Shown piece by piece: positions 56,804 through 64,000 of a DNA stretch of 64,000 nucleotides. Position numbers and translations under genes: made by a program. Origin of the DNA: Peribacillus faecalis (GTDB taxonomy: Bacteria > Bacillota > Bacilli > Bacillales > DSM-1321). The notes under the pieces are model-generated. The model worked only from the letters and a program-made list of their open reading frames with translations. It had not been told where the DNA came from and searched no databases. The first letter of the stretch is position 1; the number at the start of each line of letters is the position of its first letter. Location: the NCBI RefSeq assembly GCF_014712675.1, contig NZ_JACXSI010000012.1, forward strand, positions 62,001 to 126,000, read 5' to 3'.

Positions 56804-58726
56804 TTATAAATTTTTCTCCATTCGTATAGCTTGCAACAAGCGCAAACCATTCAAAATGACTAAAATCGTGCTGCCTTCATGTCCGATGACACCGTATGGC
56901 AGACTGATAAATTGCAAGAAGTTTGAGCAGATCAGCAGCATGATGACCGCAATTGAGAAGATGATGTTTTGTTTAATGATTTTATTCATTTTTCTTGAAA
57001 GCACAACCGCTTCCGCAATTAATGAAAGATTATTTTTCATTAATACGACATCTGCTGTTTCAAGCGCGACGTCTGTACCTTCACCCATCGCAATCCCAAT
57101 TGATGCTGTCGCAAGTGCCGGCGCGTCATTAATGCCGTCACCGACCATTGCCACTGTTCCGTACTTTTCTTTTAGTTTCTTAATTTCCTCTACCTTCGTT
57201 TCCGGAAGACATTCTGCTACGAAGCCGTCTATGTGGCTTTCTGCTGCAATTGCCTCCGCTGTCGCCTTGCCGTCACCTGTCAGCATGAAAGTATGCACCC
57301 CTACTGATTTCAGCTTTTCAATTGCCGCAATCGTTTCAGGTCGAACCATATCTTTCAATGTAATCAAACCGGCAATACCTTTCTCATCGCGTACAAACAC
57401 TGTTGTTTTTCCTTCTGCTGCTAGCTTCAATGCAATGCCATCTTGGAACTGCACCGCTTCCTCCGCTCCTACAAAATCTTTTTTGCCGACTTTCCACTGT
57501 TTTCCGTCTAAAATTGCTTGTGCACCGTTTCCAGAAATATCTTCAGATGAATCAGGCGAAATCAGCGGCAATTCAGTATGCTCGGCTGCGTATTTCACAA
57601 TTGACTGCGCTAGCGGATGATTAGAATATTTCTCAACAGAAGCAACGTGTTGAAGGAATACTTCTTCCGTTAAATCGTCACGAAAAATAACATCTGTCAC
57701 CTCAGGTTTACCTTTCGTCAACGTTCCTGTTTTATCAAGAGCAATTGCCTTTAAGTTTCCCAAGTTCTCCAAATGGATACCGCCTTTAAAAAGAATGCCA
57801 CGGCGAGCTCCATTAGAAATCGCTGATAACGTAGCTGGCATGATTGATGCTGCCAAGGCACATGGCGATGCTACTACAAGCAGAACCATTGCGCGGTAGA
57901 TCGTTTCGTTCCAGCTCCAGCCTAATGTGTAGTGCGGCAAAAACATCATAATTGCCACAAAGATCAATACGCCATTTACATAAGCGCCTTCGAATTTTTC
58001 AATGAATAGCTGTGAAGGCGATTTTTCGCTTTGTGCTGATTGTACGAGTTCGATAATCTTTTGGAATAAAGTCTCTTCCTGACCCTTCGTAATCTTAACC
58101 GTAATCGTACCTCTTAAATTCACCGTTCCTGCAAAAACTTCATCTTCTATTTGTTTAATGACAGGGATTGGTTCTCCAGTAATGGCCGATTCATCAATAT
58201 TGGTCGAACCTTTAACGATCATGCCATCTGAAGGGACACGTTCCCCGGCCTTAATTAAAACTATATCCCCGATTTGCAAATCTGCCACTGACACAACGGT
58301 TTCTTTGCCATCATCATCAATCTTCACCGCTTCTTCCGGCTGCAAATCCATTAAAGCAGAAATCTCTCTATGGCTCTTATTCATCGTATACGTCTCAAGC
58401 GCACCGCTTAATGCAAAGATGAAAATTAAAATTGCGCCCTCTGTCCAATAGCCGATGACTGCTGAACCGACAGCTGCCAAAAGCATGAGAATTTCTACGT
58501 TCAGTTTCTTATCCTCGATTGTCGCCAAAATCCCTTCCTTCGCTTTGGCATATCCACCGATCGCAAAGGCAAAAAGGAAAGTAATGATTGACCACGTTTC
58601 AATTTTATTTTCTGACAAGAGCCATGCAACCAAAATCAGAACACCGCTAAGTAAAGCCGCAATCAATTCGGCATGCTCACGCAATTTCTCCCAACGGTTA
58701 CGTAAAACCCCTACTGATGCATCCAT
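56804..58726 (-). CDS. pfeT: P1B4-type metal-efflux ATPase, PfeT-like
   Basis: A 640-residue P-type ATPase with SPC in the metal site (VVASPCALAAS), phosphorylation motif DKTGTLTKG, EKYSNHPLAQ, and the C-terminal HEGSTILVILNGLRLL; no N-terminal metal-binding domain. SPC plus HEG-[GST]-T is the P1B4 signature, which in Bacillus is PfeT (formerly ZosA), an iron(II) exporter induced by peroxide. ATG 58726 follows GGGGA. Upstream there is a 14/15 match to the Fur/PerR 7-1-7 box. Zinc or cobalt efflux is an alternative. Confidence 0.82.
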   Translation of the reverse strand: MDASVGVLRNRWEKLREHAELIAALLSGVLILVAWLLSENKIETWSIITFLFAFAIGGYAKAKEGILATIEDKKLNVEILMLLAAVGSAVIGYWTEGAILIFIFALSGALETYTMNKSHREISALMDLQPEEAVKIDDDGKETVVSVADLQIGDIVLIKAGERVPSDGMIVKGSTNIDESAITGEPIPVIKQIEDEVFAGTVNLRGTITVKITKGQEETLFQKIIELVQSAQSEKSPSQLFIEKFEGAYVNGVLIFVAIMMFLPHYTLGWSWNETIYRAMVLLVVASPCALAASIMPATLSAISNGARRGILFKGGIHLENLGNLKAIALDKTGTLTKGKPEVTDVIFRDDLTEEVFLQHVASVEKYSNHPLAQSIVKYAAEHTELPLISPDSSEDISGNGAQAILDGKQWKVGKKDFVGAEEAVQFQDGIALKLAAEGKTTVFVRDEKGIAGLITLKDMVRPETIAAIEKLKSVGVHTFMLTGDGKATAEAIAAESHIDGFVAECLPETKVEEIKKLKEKYGTVAMVGDGINDAPALATASIGIAMGEGTDVALETADVVLMKNNLSLIAEAVVLSRKMNKIIKQNIIFSIAVIMLLICSNFLQFISLPYGVIGHEGSTILVILNGLRLLQAIRMEKNL

Positions 58727-58798
58727 AGGAATCCCCCACTTTCTCAAAATCATTTCCAGTAATTAAGTAAATAATTTCCTTGTTATCTATCTAAGTTA

Positions 58799-58827
58799 AC
58801 CTTAACAAAGAAAAACATCCTAGTCAA
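58799..58827 (-). promoter_or_regulatory. pfeT promoter
   Basis: -35 TTGACT (58827-58822), 17-bp spacer, -10 TAAGGT (58804-58799), about 70 bases before the start codon. Confidence 0.65.
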
Positions 58828-58908
58828 TCTAATTGATAAAATTATTTTCTAATTGAGAACGAGTGTTAATTACAACCAATAATTATCCTCAATTAGCCAT
58901 TTTCTATT

Positions 58909-58923
58909 CGATAATTATTATCA
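58909..58923. promoter_or_regulatory. Fur/PerR-like box upstream of pfeT
   Basis: CGATAATTATTATCA matches the Fur consensus TGATAATNATTATCA at 14 of 15 positions. It is about 82 bp upstream of the -35, a position suited to activation rather than repression. Other AT-rich partial half-sites lie near 58832-58850. The gap 58727-59082 holds no gene. Confidence 0.6.
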
Positions 58924-59082
58924 ATTACAATTTGTTTTTTTCAGTCTTTATAAGCAATAGATAATTGTCAGATGAATCCATAGCAGTTTTCAATCGTATT
59001 CATTAAAATAGCAATATACACTCTAGGTTTTGTCTTTTTGGCATACTAAGAGCAGAAGTCACAATAATTACGAGGGAATCAA

Positions 59083-59742
59083 ATGTTTAAACTTATCCGT
59101 AAGCTAATCAAATTAATACTGATTGCAGCGATTTTAGTTGGTGCATTTATCGGACTGACCGGCTATTTCAAATACAAAGAAGCGATTAAAGCAATTCCGA
59201 TTGAAGAAAAGGTCGCTTCTATTCAAGAAAGCAGCAATTATACACCTTTAGATGAAATATCGGCCGATTTCACCGATGCGATTGTCGCTATCGAAGATCA
59301 TCGTTTTTATGAGCATGGTGCAGTCGATCCTATCGCTTTAGCTCGCGCCACGTTTATTAACCTGCGCGAAAAAGAGGTGTTGCAAGGCGGCAGCACACTA
59401 ACACAGCAGGTTGCGAAAAACATTTACTTTGAAAACGATCAAAACTTTGTCCGAAAAGTTGCCGAACTATTCGTTGCCTACAATCTTGAAAAAATCTATT
59501 CAAAGGACGAAATTCTTGAGCTGTACGTTAACGTCATCTATTACGGAGACGGCAATTATGGCATTAAAGAAGCAAGCGAAAACTACTTCGGTAAAATGCC
59601 ATTAGAACTGAATTATGATGAAGCGACACTACTTGCCGGTTTGCCTCAAGCCCCAAGCGCCTATGCCCTAAGCACCAACTATGAACGCGCGAAACAAAGA
59701 CAATCGGAAGTAATCGAAGCCTTGACGGAATATAGGAACTAA
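59083..59742 (+). CDS. Monofunctional peptidoglycan glycosyltransferase (GT51)
   Basis: A 219-residue membrane-anchored transglycosylase: helix near 8-28, then the GT51 motifs EDHRFYEHGAVD (catalytic Glu near 72), GGSTLTQQVAKN, and YVNVIYYGDGNYG. It polymerises lipid II; the penicillin-binding transpeptidase half is absent. The consensus GGS-TLTQQ is intact. GAGGGA precedes ATG 59083. Repeat copy F begins directly after the stop codon. Confidence 0.87.
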   Translation: MFKLIRKLIKLILIAAILVGAFIGLTGYFKYKEAIKAIPIEEKVASIQESSNYTPLDEISADFTDAIVAIEDHRFYEHGAVDPIALARATFINLREKEVLQGGSTLTQQVAKNIYFENDQNFVRKVAELFVAYNLEKIYSKDEILELYVNVIYYGDGNYGIKEASENYFGKMPLELNYDEATLLAGLPQAPSAYALSTNYERAKQRQSEVIEALTEYRN

Positions 59743-59907
59743 GAAAAACCGTCACCGGTCCTTTATCATTTTTGAATCCTCCTCTTGAATTACTTCAATG
59801 AAAAAGGAGCCATGCGACAGGACTAAGACAGCCGCGCCGTGAAACCCGATCTTGGTTTCACAGAGTGGTTGGCTTAGGACCTAGCATGGCAGGTGTAAGG
59901 TTAGACA
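59743..59907 (+). repeat. Repeat copy F
   Basis: 165 bp, GAAAAACCGTCACCGGTCC through GTGTAAGGTTAGACA, starting at the base after the transglycosylase stop. Hairpins: TCATT/AATGA-containing opening stem, GTGAAACC/GGTTTCAC (8 bp), and CTAAG/CTTAG enclosing it. Confidence 0.85.
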
Positions 59908-59911
59908 ATGA

Positions 59912-60076
59912 GAAAAACCGTCACCGGTCCTTTTTCATTTTTGAATCCTCCTCTTGAATTACTTCAATGAAAAAGGAGCCATGCGACAGGACTAAGACGA
60001 ACCTTGAAGGAAACCCGCTTCTGGTTTTCGAAAAGGGACGGCTTAGGCTCGAGCATGGCAGGTGTAAGGTTAGACA
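59912..60076 (+). repeat. Repeat copy G (tandem with F)
   Basis: 165 bp with the same ends; the F-to-G period is 169 bp with the 4-bp spacer ATGA. The first 90 bp are almost identical to F, then the middle hairpin (GAAACC/GGTTTTC) differs. Confidence 0.85.
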
Positions 60077-60080
60077 ATAA

Positions 60081-60106
60081 GAAAAACCGTCACCGGTCCT
60101 TTTTCA
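60081..60106 (+). repeat. Repeat copy H (fragment)
   Basis: GAAAAACCGTCACCGGTCC and TTTTTCA, again at a 169-bp period (spacer ATAA), then cut off. Confidence 0.75.
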
Positions 60107-60138
60107 GCAACTACAATCAAAATATAATCTTTATAATT

Positions 60139-60189
60139 AAGGGACAGTTTGGTTCCTCCATTAAATGGAGAATTATCAAACTGTCCCTT
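60139..60189 (+). terminator. Complex hairpin before sulP
   Basis: 13-bp stem AAGGGACAGTTTG (60139-60151) with CAAACTGTCCCTT (60177-60189) enclosing an inner CTCCA/TGGAG hairpin, followed by TTCTTTCC. Acts as a terminator for upstream transcripts or a regulatory leader. Confidence 0.6.
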
Positions 60190-60235
60190 TTCTTTCCTCA
60201 TATAAAACTGGGTAAAATATCCACAATAAAACATA

Positions 60236-60294
60236 TTGAAATAAGCTAACAACAGGAGTAATATTTGTATGTTCAAATATTTGAATATGCAAAT
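60236..60294 (+). promoter_or_regulatory. sulP-arsR promoter and ArsR-type operator
   Basis: -35 TTGAAA (60236-60241), 17 bp, -10 TAATAT (60259-60264). Overlapping the -10 and start is a palindrome ATGTTCAAAT-ATTTGAATAT (60269-60288, one mismatch) that extends to 32 bp (60263-60294, two mismatches). This is the form of ArsR/SmtB operators, and an ArsR gene lies in the operon. Confidence 0.75.
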
Positions 60295-60311
60295 ACAAGG
60301 AGATGAAAAGC

Positions 60312-62054
60312 TTGTTTTCAAATTGGTTTAAAAACTATAATGCCGATATGTTCAAGAAAGACTTACTCTCCGGTATCATTGTCGGTGTCATTGCGATTCC
60401 ACTCGGTATGGCATTTGCCATCGCTTCAGGAGTCAAACCTGAATATGGTATTTACACGACAATTATCGCCGGTATTTTAGTCTCTATTTTCGGCGGATCC
60501 AGCTTTCAGATTTCCGGTCCTACAGGAGCGTTTATCCCGCTATTATTTGGTATAGTCGCTACATATGGCTATAATGGTCTCCTTATTTCCGGATTTATGG
60601 CAGGTATTATTCTTATTTTAATGGGTGTTTTCAAATTAGGCGCCTTAATTAAATACATCCCTCGCCCCGTGACAATCGGGTTTACGACAGGTATTGCTGT
60701 CACCATCTTTGTCGGGCAAATATCGAAGTTCCTGGGACTGGACGGTGTTGCCAGCAAAGAATATTTTCACGAAACGGTGCACGAAATCATTACTCATTTT
60801 TCTACAATTGATATTTATAGCATCCTCACAGCAATTATTTGCTTAACGACAATTATACTGACACCCAAAATTGCTCCAAAGGTTCCGGGTGCCATTATCG
60901 GGATTATTGTTTCTACTGTTTTTGCACTTATCTTTTTCCCGGACAAAGTCGCAACAATCGGTTCAGCTTACGGAGATATCCCGAGCTCATTACCGAAGTT
61001 TTCATTCTTTGATGCGTCATTTCACGAAGTAGTGAATTTGATTCGCCCAGCCTTCACGATTGCGATGCTATGTGCGATTGAGTCCCTGCTATCGGCTGTC
61101 GTTGCTGACGGCATGACAAATACTCGTCACAACAGTAATAAAGAGTTAATTGGGCAAGGTATCGCCAATATGGTAACACCACTGTTCGGCGGTATTCCGG
61201 CAACAGGTGCGATTGCCCGTACAGCAACTAACATTAAAACTGGTGCGCAAACTCGTATGGCCGGTGTCATTCACGGTGTTGTCGTGCTGCTGACATTAAT
61301 AATTCTTGCTCCATATGCATCCGTCATTCCATTAGCGAGCATGGCTCCAGTACTGATGGTTGTTGCTTGGAACATGAGTGAACGCAAAGAATTCATGCAC
61401 GTCTTAAAAACGAAAACCGGCGATTCTATCGTCTTACTTCTTACATTCCTGCTGACTGTTTTCGTTAACCTGACAGTTGCCGTAGAAGTTGGATTGCTAC
61501 TAGCCGTTATTTTGTTCGTAAAACGTATGAGCGAAGTTTTCCAAGTAAACAAAGTGCTTCCTGAGCTTAGCGATGACATCAAAGGTAAAGTAACGTCATC
61601 TGCTGTTTCACAAGCGCATTTCTGTCCGCAAATCAATATATTTGATGTAGAGGGCTCGCTATTCTTCGGCGCTGCCGAAACATTTGCGTACTATGTACAG
61701 GATTCGATTAATTATCATCCGGAAGTTGTCATCCTGAAGATGAATAAATTGATTCACCTTGATACAACCGGCGAAAACAATCTAAAACACATTATTGAAC
61801 AACTGGAGAAGAACAACTCGACAGTACTCATTTCCGGGCTGAGAGGACAACCATTGCAAATGGTGAAACTGACAGGTCTATATGATAAAATGGGTGAAAA
61901 GCACTTCTTCAAAGATACTCAATCAGCTATTCACTATGGAACAACCCTTATTTCAAAAGATGTTTGCAAAGGGTGTGACCATTTTGCCTTTAAAGAGTGT
62001 CAAAAGCTTTCTAATGTGAAGAGTGGCCCAAGACCGGAGACGGAGGAGAAATAA
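60312..62054 (+). CDS. SulP-family anion transporter with STAS domain
   Basis: About 580 residues: 10-12 membrane segments with GMAFAIASGVKPEYGIYTT and FQISGPTGAFIPLLFG, then a C-terminal STAS domain (VVILKMNKLIHLDTTGENNL). SulP members carry sulfate, bicarbonate or other anions. The start is TTG 60312, nine bases after AAGGAG; ATG 60303 touches the site. A Cys-rich end (CKGCDHFAFKECQ) is unusual and could bind a metal. First of two genes, overlapping arsR by one base. Confidence 0.85.
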   Translation: MFSNWFKNYNADMFKKDLLSGIIVGVIAIPLGMAFAIASGVKPEYGIYTTIIAGILVSIFGGSSFQISGPTGAFIPLLFGIVATYGYNGLLISGFMAGIILILMGVFKLGALIKYIPRPVTIGFTTGIAVTIFVGQISKFLGLDGVASKEYFHETVHEIITHFSTIDIYSILTAIICLTTIILTPKIAPKVPGAIIGIIVSTVFALIFFPDKVATIGSAYGDIPSSLPKFSFFDASFHEVVNLIRPAFTIAMLCAIESLLSAVVADGMTNTRHNSNKELIGQGIANMVTPLFGGIPATGAIARTATNIKTGAQTRMAGVIHGVVVLLTLIILAPYASVIPLASMAPVLMVVAWNMSERKEFMHVLKTKTGDSIVLLLTFLLTVFVNLTVAVEVGLLLAVILFVKRMSEVFQVNKVLPELSDDIKGKVTSSAVSQAHFCPQINIFDVEGSLFFGAAETFAYYVQDSINYHPEVVILKMNKLIHLDTTGENNLKHIIEQLEKNNSTVLISGLRGQPLQMVKLTGLYDKMGEKHFFKDTQSAIHYGTTLISKDVCKGCDHFAFKECQKLSNVKSGPRPETEEK

Positions 62055-62380
62055 TGAACCTAGAAATGCAGCAGTTTAAAGCCGACTTCTTTAAAGCACT
62101 CTCCCATCCATTACGTATACGCATATTGGAATTGCTTGCAGAGGGTGATAAAAATGTCAATGAACTGCAAAGCTTAATAGGGAGTGAAGGATCAGCTGTT
62201 TCCCAGCAACTTATGGTTTTGCGCAGCAAAAACATCGTAACGGGAACAAAGGACGGCAACAAAGTCGTTTATTCACTGAGCGACCCGATGATCCTCGAAT
62301 TGCTTGAGGTCGCAAAAAAAATATTCAGCAATCAGCTGGTCAATACAATCAACATACTCGACTCCGTTCGAGATAAATAG
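62054..62380 (+). CDS. ArsR/SmtB-type regulator
   Basis: A 108-residue winged-helix repressor (KADFFKALSHPLRIRILELLAEGDKNV; SAVSQQLMVLRSKNIV). It has no cysteine, and the C-terminal helix lacks the His/Asp metal site of SmtB, so it is not a standard metal or thiol sensor. Start ATG 62054 overlaps the sulP stop (TAATG). Probably binds the palindrome in the sulP promoter and autoregulates the operon. The signal is unknown. Confidence 0.88.
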   Translation: MNLEMQQFKADFFKALSHPLRIRILELLAEGDKNVNELQSLIGSEGSAVSQQLMVLRSKNIVTGTKDGNKVVYSLSDPMILELLEVAKKIFSNQLVNTINILDSVRDK

Positions 62381-62545
62381 AAAAACCGTTACCGGTCCTT
62401 TTTCATTTTTGATTATGCTTCTCGATTCTACTTCAATGAAAAAGGAGCCATGCGGCAGGACTAAGACGAACCGACCGAGAAACCCGGTTTTGGTTTCTTG
62501 GGTGGGATGGCTTAGGCCCGAGCATGGCAGGTATAAGGTTAGACA
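62380..62545 (+). repeat. Repeat copy I
   Basis: 166 bp, GAAAAACCGTTACCGGTCC to GTATAAGGTTAGACA. Its first base is the last base of the arsR stop codon TAG. Middle hairpin GAGAAACC/GGTTTCTT, outer CTAAG/CTTAG. Confidence 0.85.
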
Positions 62546-62678
62546 GCGAACAGGCAGAGAATCAAATTTCTCTGCCTGTTTATTTATGAGATAATAATCT
62601 TACAGAAATTTCACACAACATAAAACGTAGGGTACTTATTCCTCGTCTAATGGATGGAGGCAGAAAGGAGGGCACTTG

Positions 62679-63194
62679 TTGAACTATTCAGATGAGCGAA
62701 TTTTTGATGAAATTGTCGCAGGTCAAACAGAGTATTTGTTGCGCATTGCCTACTTGTATGTGAAAGATTGGCAAGCGGCAGAAGACATTGTGCAGGATGT
62801 ATTTTTAACCTACTATGAGAAGTTCGAACAATTCGAAGCGAAATCATCTTTAAAAACATATCTCGTTCGGATGACAATCAATAAATGCAAAGACTATTTA
62901 AAAAGCTGGCGTTACCGCAAAAATGTTCTTACCAATCAATTTTTTCAAGCGAAGAAAGACCGTGAAGCATTATTAGAGCAAACTGAGCGTCTCGATATCG
63001 CCAACGCTGTCCTGAAACTGCCATTGCATTTGCGCGAGGTGATTATCCACTACTATTACAATGAACTGCCAGTGCTGGAAGTAGCACAGCTGCTTTCGCT
63101 TTCAGACAATACCGTAAAAACAAGATTGAGACGTGCTCGTCAAGTTTTGAAAAACCAACTGCCAAGTACGGAATGGGAGGTGCTTTCGGAATGA
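62679..63194 (+). CDS. ECF RNA polymerase sigma factor
   Basis: About 171 residues. Region 2 (LRIAYLYVKDWQAAEDIVQDVF; TYLVRMTINKCKDYLKSWRYR) and region 4 (LHLREVIIHYYYNELPVLEVAQLL; NTVKTRLRRARQ) are clear, with no long extension. TTG 62679 has AGGAGG seven bases upstream; TTG 62676 is less well spaced. It overlaps the next gene by ATGA, the usual sigma/anti-sigma arrangement. Confidence 0.9.
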   Translation: MNYSDERIFDEIVAGQTEYLLRIAYLYVKDWQAAEDIVQDVFLTYYEKFEQFEAKSSLKTYLVRMTINKCKDYLKSWRYRKNVLTNQFFQAKKDREALLEQTERLDIANAVLKLPLHLREVIIHYYYNELPVLEVAQLLSLSDNTVKTRLRRARQVLKNQLPSTEWEVLSE

Positions 63195-64000
63195 ATGAAA
63201 TTAAACGGCAGCTTGATGAAAAAATGGGCAATACAAAAGAGAAGGCCAACAATCTCATAACCAAAATTAACAAAGAAAAGCTGCAAAGTCACCATAAAAG
63301 AAAAGCTCCATCCAGTATTCCATACTATGTGACTTTAGGCTCCTTCACTGCTTTAATCATATTATTCTTCCTTATGAATCCTTTAGATTTCTTCCAAGAA
63401 ACCACATCAGACGACCCTGCTGAAGAGTCTATAATTGTCAAAGATGACTTGAAAAGCTACTTCCGAAAATCAGGAGAGATTGCTTATTATGAGGGCGTCA
63501 GCAGCGACATAGCGACTTATTCCGTGAAAACAACATGGCTTTCCGACAATTATGTGCAACATGTCATTGAAAATGACGGTGCTATTGTCCAAAGAATTTT
63601 CCGGATAACAGACAAGGAAGTCCAGTTCGTCTACAATCAAGAAGTTGTTGAACCTGCTGACTTCAAAGAAGATGAACTAGAACAATTGCCTGTTCTCTCG
63701 GTTCTGTTAAAATCACCACTTGAAGTCGGAGATACTTTTGATAAAAAAACAGTTTCCTTCCCTGAAATGGTCGAAACGCCAATTGGAATATTCAATAATG
63801 CCATTAAAACATCAGAGCAAATGGAAGACGGCGTCAATCATGTTTATTATGTGCCGAATGAAGGAATTGTTAAAACTGTCTACACCTTTAATGACGGTGA
63901 TGAAGTCGTAAGCGAGCTTGTTTCCGTAGCTAACGTTAACCAACAAGCACTGAAAAGTTATTTCAGAAAAACCGGAGACATCGCTCACTTTGTCGGTAAT
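63191..64000 (+). CDS. Anti-sigma factor with duplicated outer domain (cut by edge)
   Basis: 270 codons visible. Cytoplasmic start rich in Lys (MNEIKRQLDEKMG...), a membrane helix near residues 46-64 (VTLGSFTALIILFFLMNP), then an extracytoplasmic module. LKSYFRKSGEIAYYEG at about residue 85 recurs as LKSYFRKTGDIAHFVG at about 253, so the module of about 168 residues repeats. Overlaps the sigma gene by four bases. No zinc-binding anti-sigma motif is seen. The end is outside the window. Confidence 0.8.
   Translation, partial: MNEIKRQLDEKMGNTKEKANNLITKINKEKLQSHHKRKAPSSIPYYVTLGSFTALIILFFLMNPLDFFQETTSDDPAEESIIVKDDLKSYFRKSGEIAYYEGVSSDIATYSVKTTWLSDNYVQHVIENDGAIVQRIFRITDKEVQFVYNQEVVEPADFKEDELEQLPVLSVLLKSPLEVGDTFDKKTVSFPEMVETPIGIFNNAIKTSEQMEDGVNHVYYVPNEGIVKTVYTFNDGDEVVSELVSVANVNQQALKSYFRKTGDIAHFVGN

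Noticed and set aside
56856-57620. 254-codon plus-strand frame
   Set aside because: Antisense shadow of pfeT; no start signal.
59743-60106. Tandem 169-bp units as a CRISPR or phage array
   Set aside because: Units are near-identical and long with 4-bp spacers, not variable spacers.

Overview
The window looks like the chromosome of an aerobic, endospore-forming low-GC Firmicute of the Bacillales, probably Bacillaceae or Planococcaceae (e.g. a Sporosarcina/Lysinibacillus-like genus; this placement is inference). Reasons: ComK, FosB (bacillithiol-dependent fosfomycin resistance), YezD, a YflT-type stress protein, a B. subtilis-like cysH-sat-cysC-cobA-sirB-sirC sulfate assimilation operon, strong AGGAGG ribosome sites and frequent TTG/GTG starts. 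No tRNA, rRNA or CRISPR array was seen.

Layout. 1-5889 (minus): an AT-rich phage-defence cluster running off the left edge, drmA (DISARM helicase), drmB (DUF1998), a BrxF-like protein lacking its P-loop, and the start of a DUF6079/BrxC-type ATPase; this mixes DISARM and BREX-3 components. 6114-8844: a PLD-nuclease/helicase overlapping a MazG-like pyrophosphohydrolase. 9194-18039: accessory genes (comK, cstA, stress, transport, fosB, DinB, methyltransferase, HD hydrolase), including a deletion scar at 13.9-15.0 kb. 17262-18672: three arrays of degenerate 20-21 bp repeats around the HD gene. 18712-25449: sulfate assimilation and siroheme operon. 28397-32325: sulfate ABC transporter. 34354-49853: a fatty-acid/alcohol/aldehyde oxidation region containing beta-oxidation genes, an R2-like ligand-binding oxidase, alcohol and aldehyde dehydrogenases, two acyl-CoA ligases and a CBS-PAS sigma-54 activator, with two good sigma-54 (-24/-12) promoters. 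50268-58726: transporters, C39 lipoprotein, CutC, a candidate structured RNA (about 54 kb), a TrmB regulator, an MFS exporter and a PfeT-type iron-efflux ATPase with an upstream Fur/PerR-like box. 59083-64000: a transglycosylase, tandem repeat elements, a SulP transporter with its ArsR regulator and palindromic operator, and an ECF sigma/anti-sigma pair cut by the right edge.

How parts work together. Sulfate imported by Sbp-CysT-CysW-CysA would be activated and reduced by Sat, CysC, CysH and the siroheme sulfite reductase, whose cofactor is made by CobA, SirC and SirB; both transcription units carry an intrinsic-terminator hairpin in the leader and share a 10-bp promoter motif. The sigma-54 activator probably drives an oxidation pathway from an unknown hydrophobic substrate through alcohol, aldehyde, acid and acyl-CoA to acetyl-CoA.

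The least explained features are noncoding: a family of about 166-bp structured repeats whose one end abuts stop codons, a mosaic hairpin module shared between repeat types with compensatory changes, two CTAT-phased arrays with an identical 20/21-bp spacing series, and a putative roughly 480-nt RNA.
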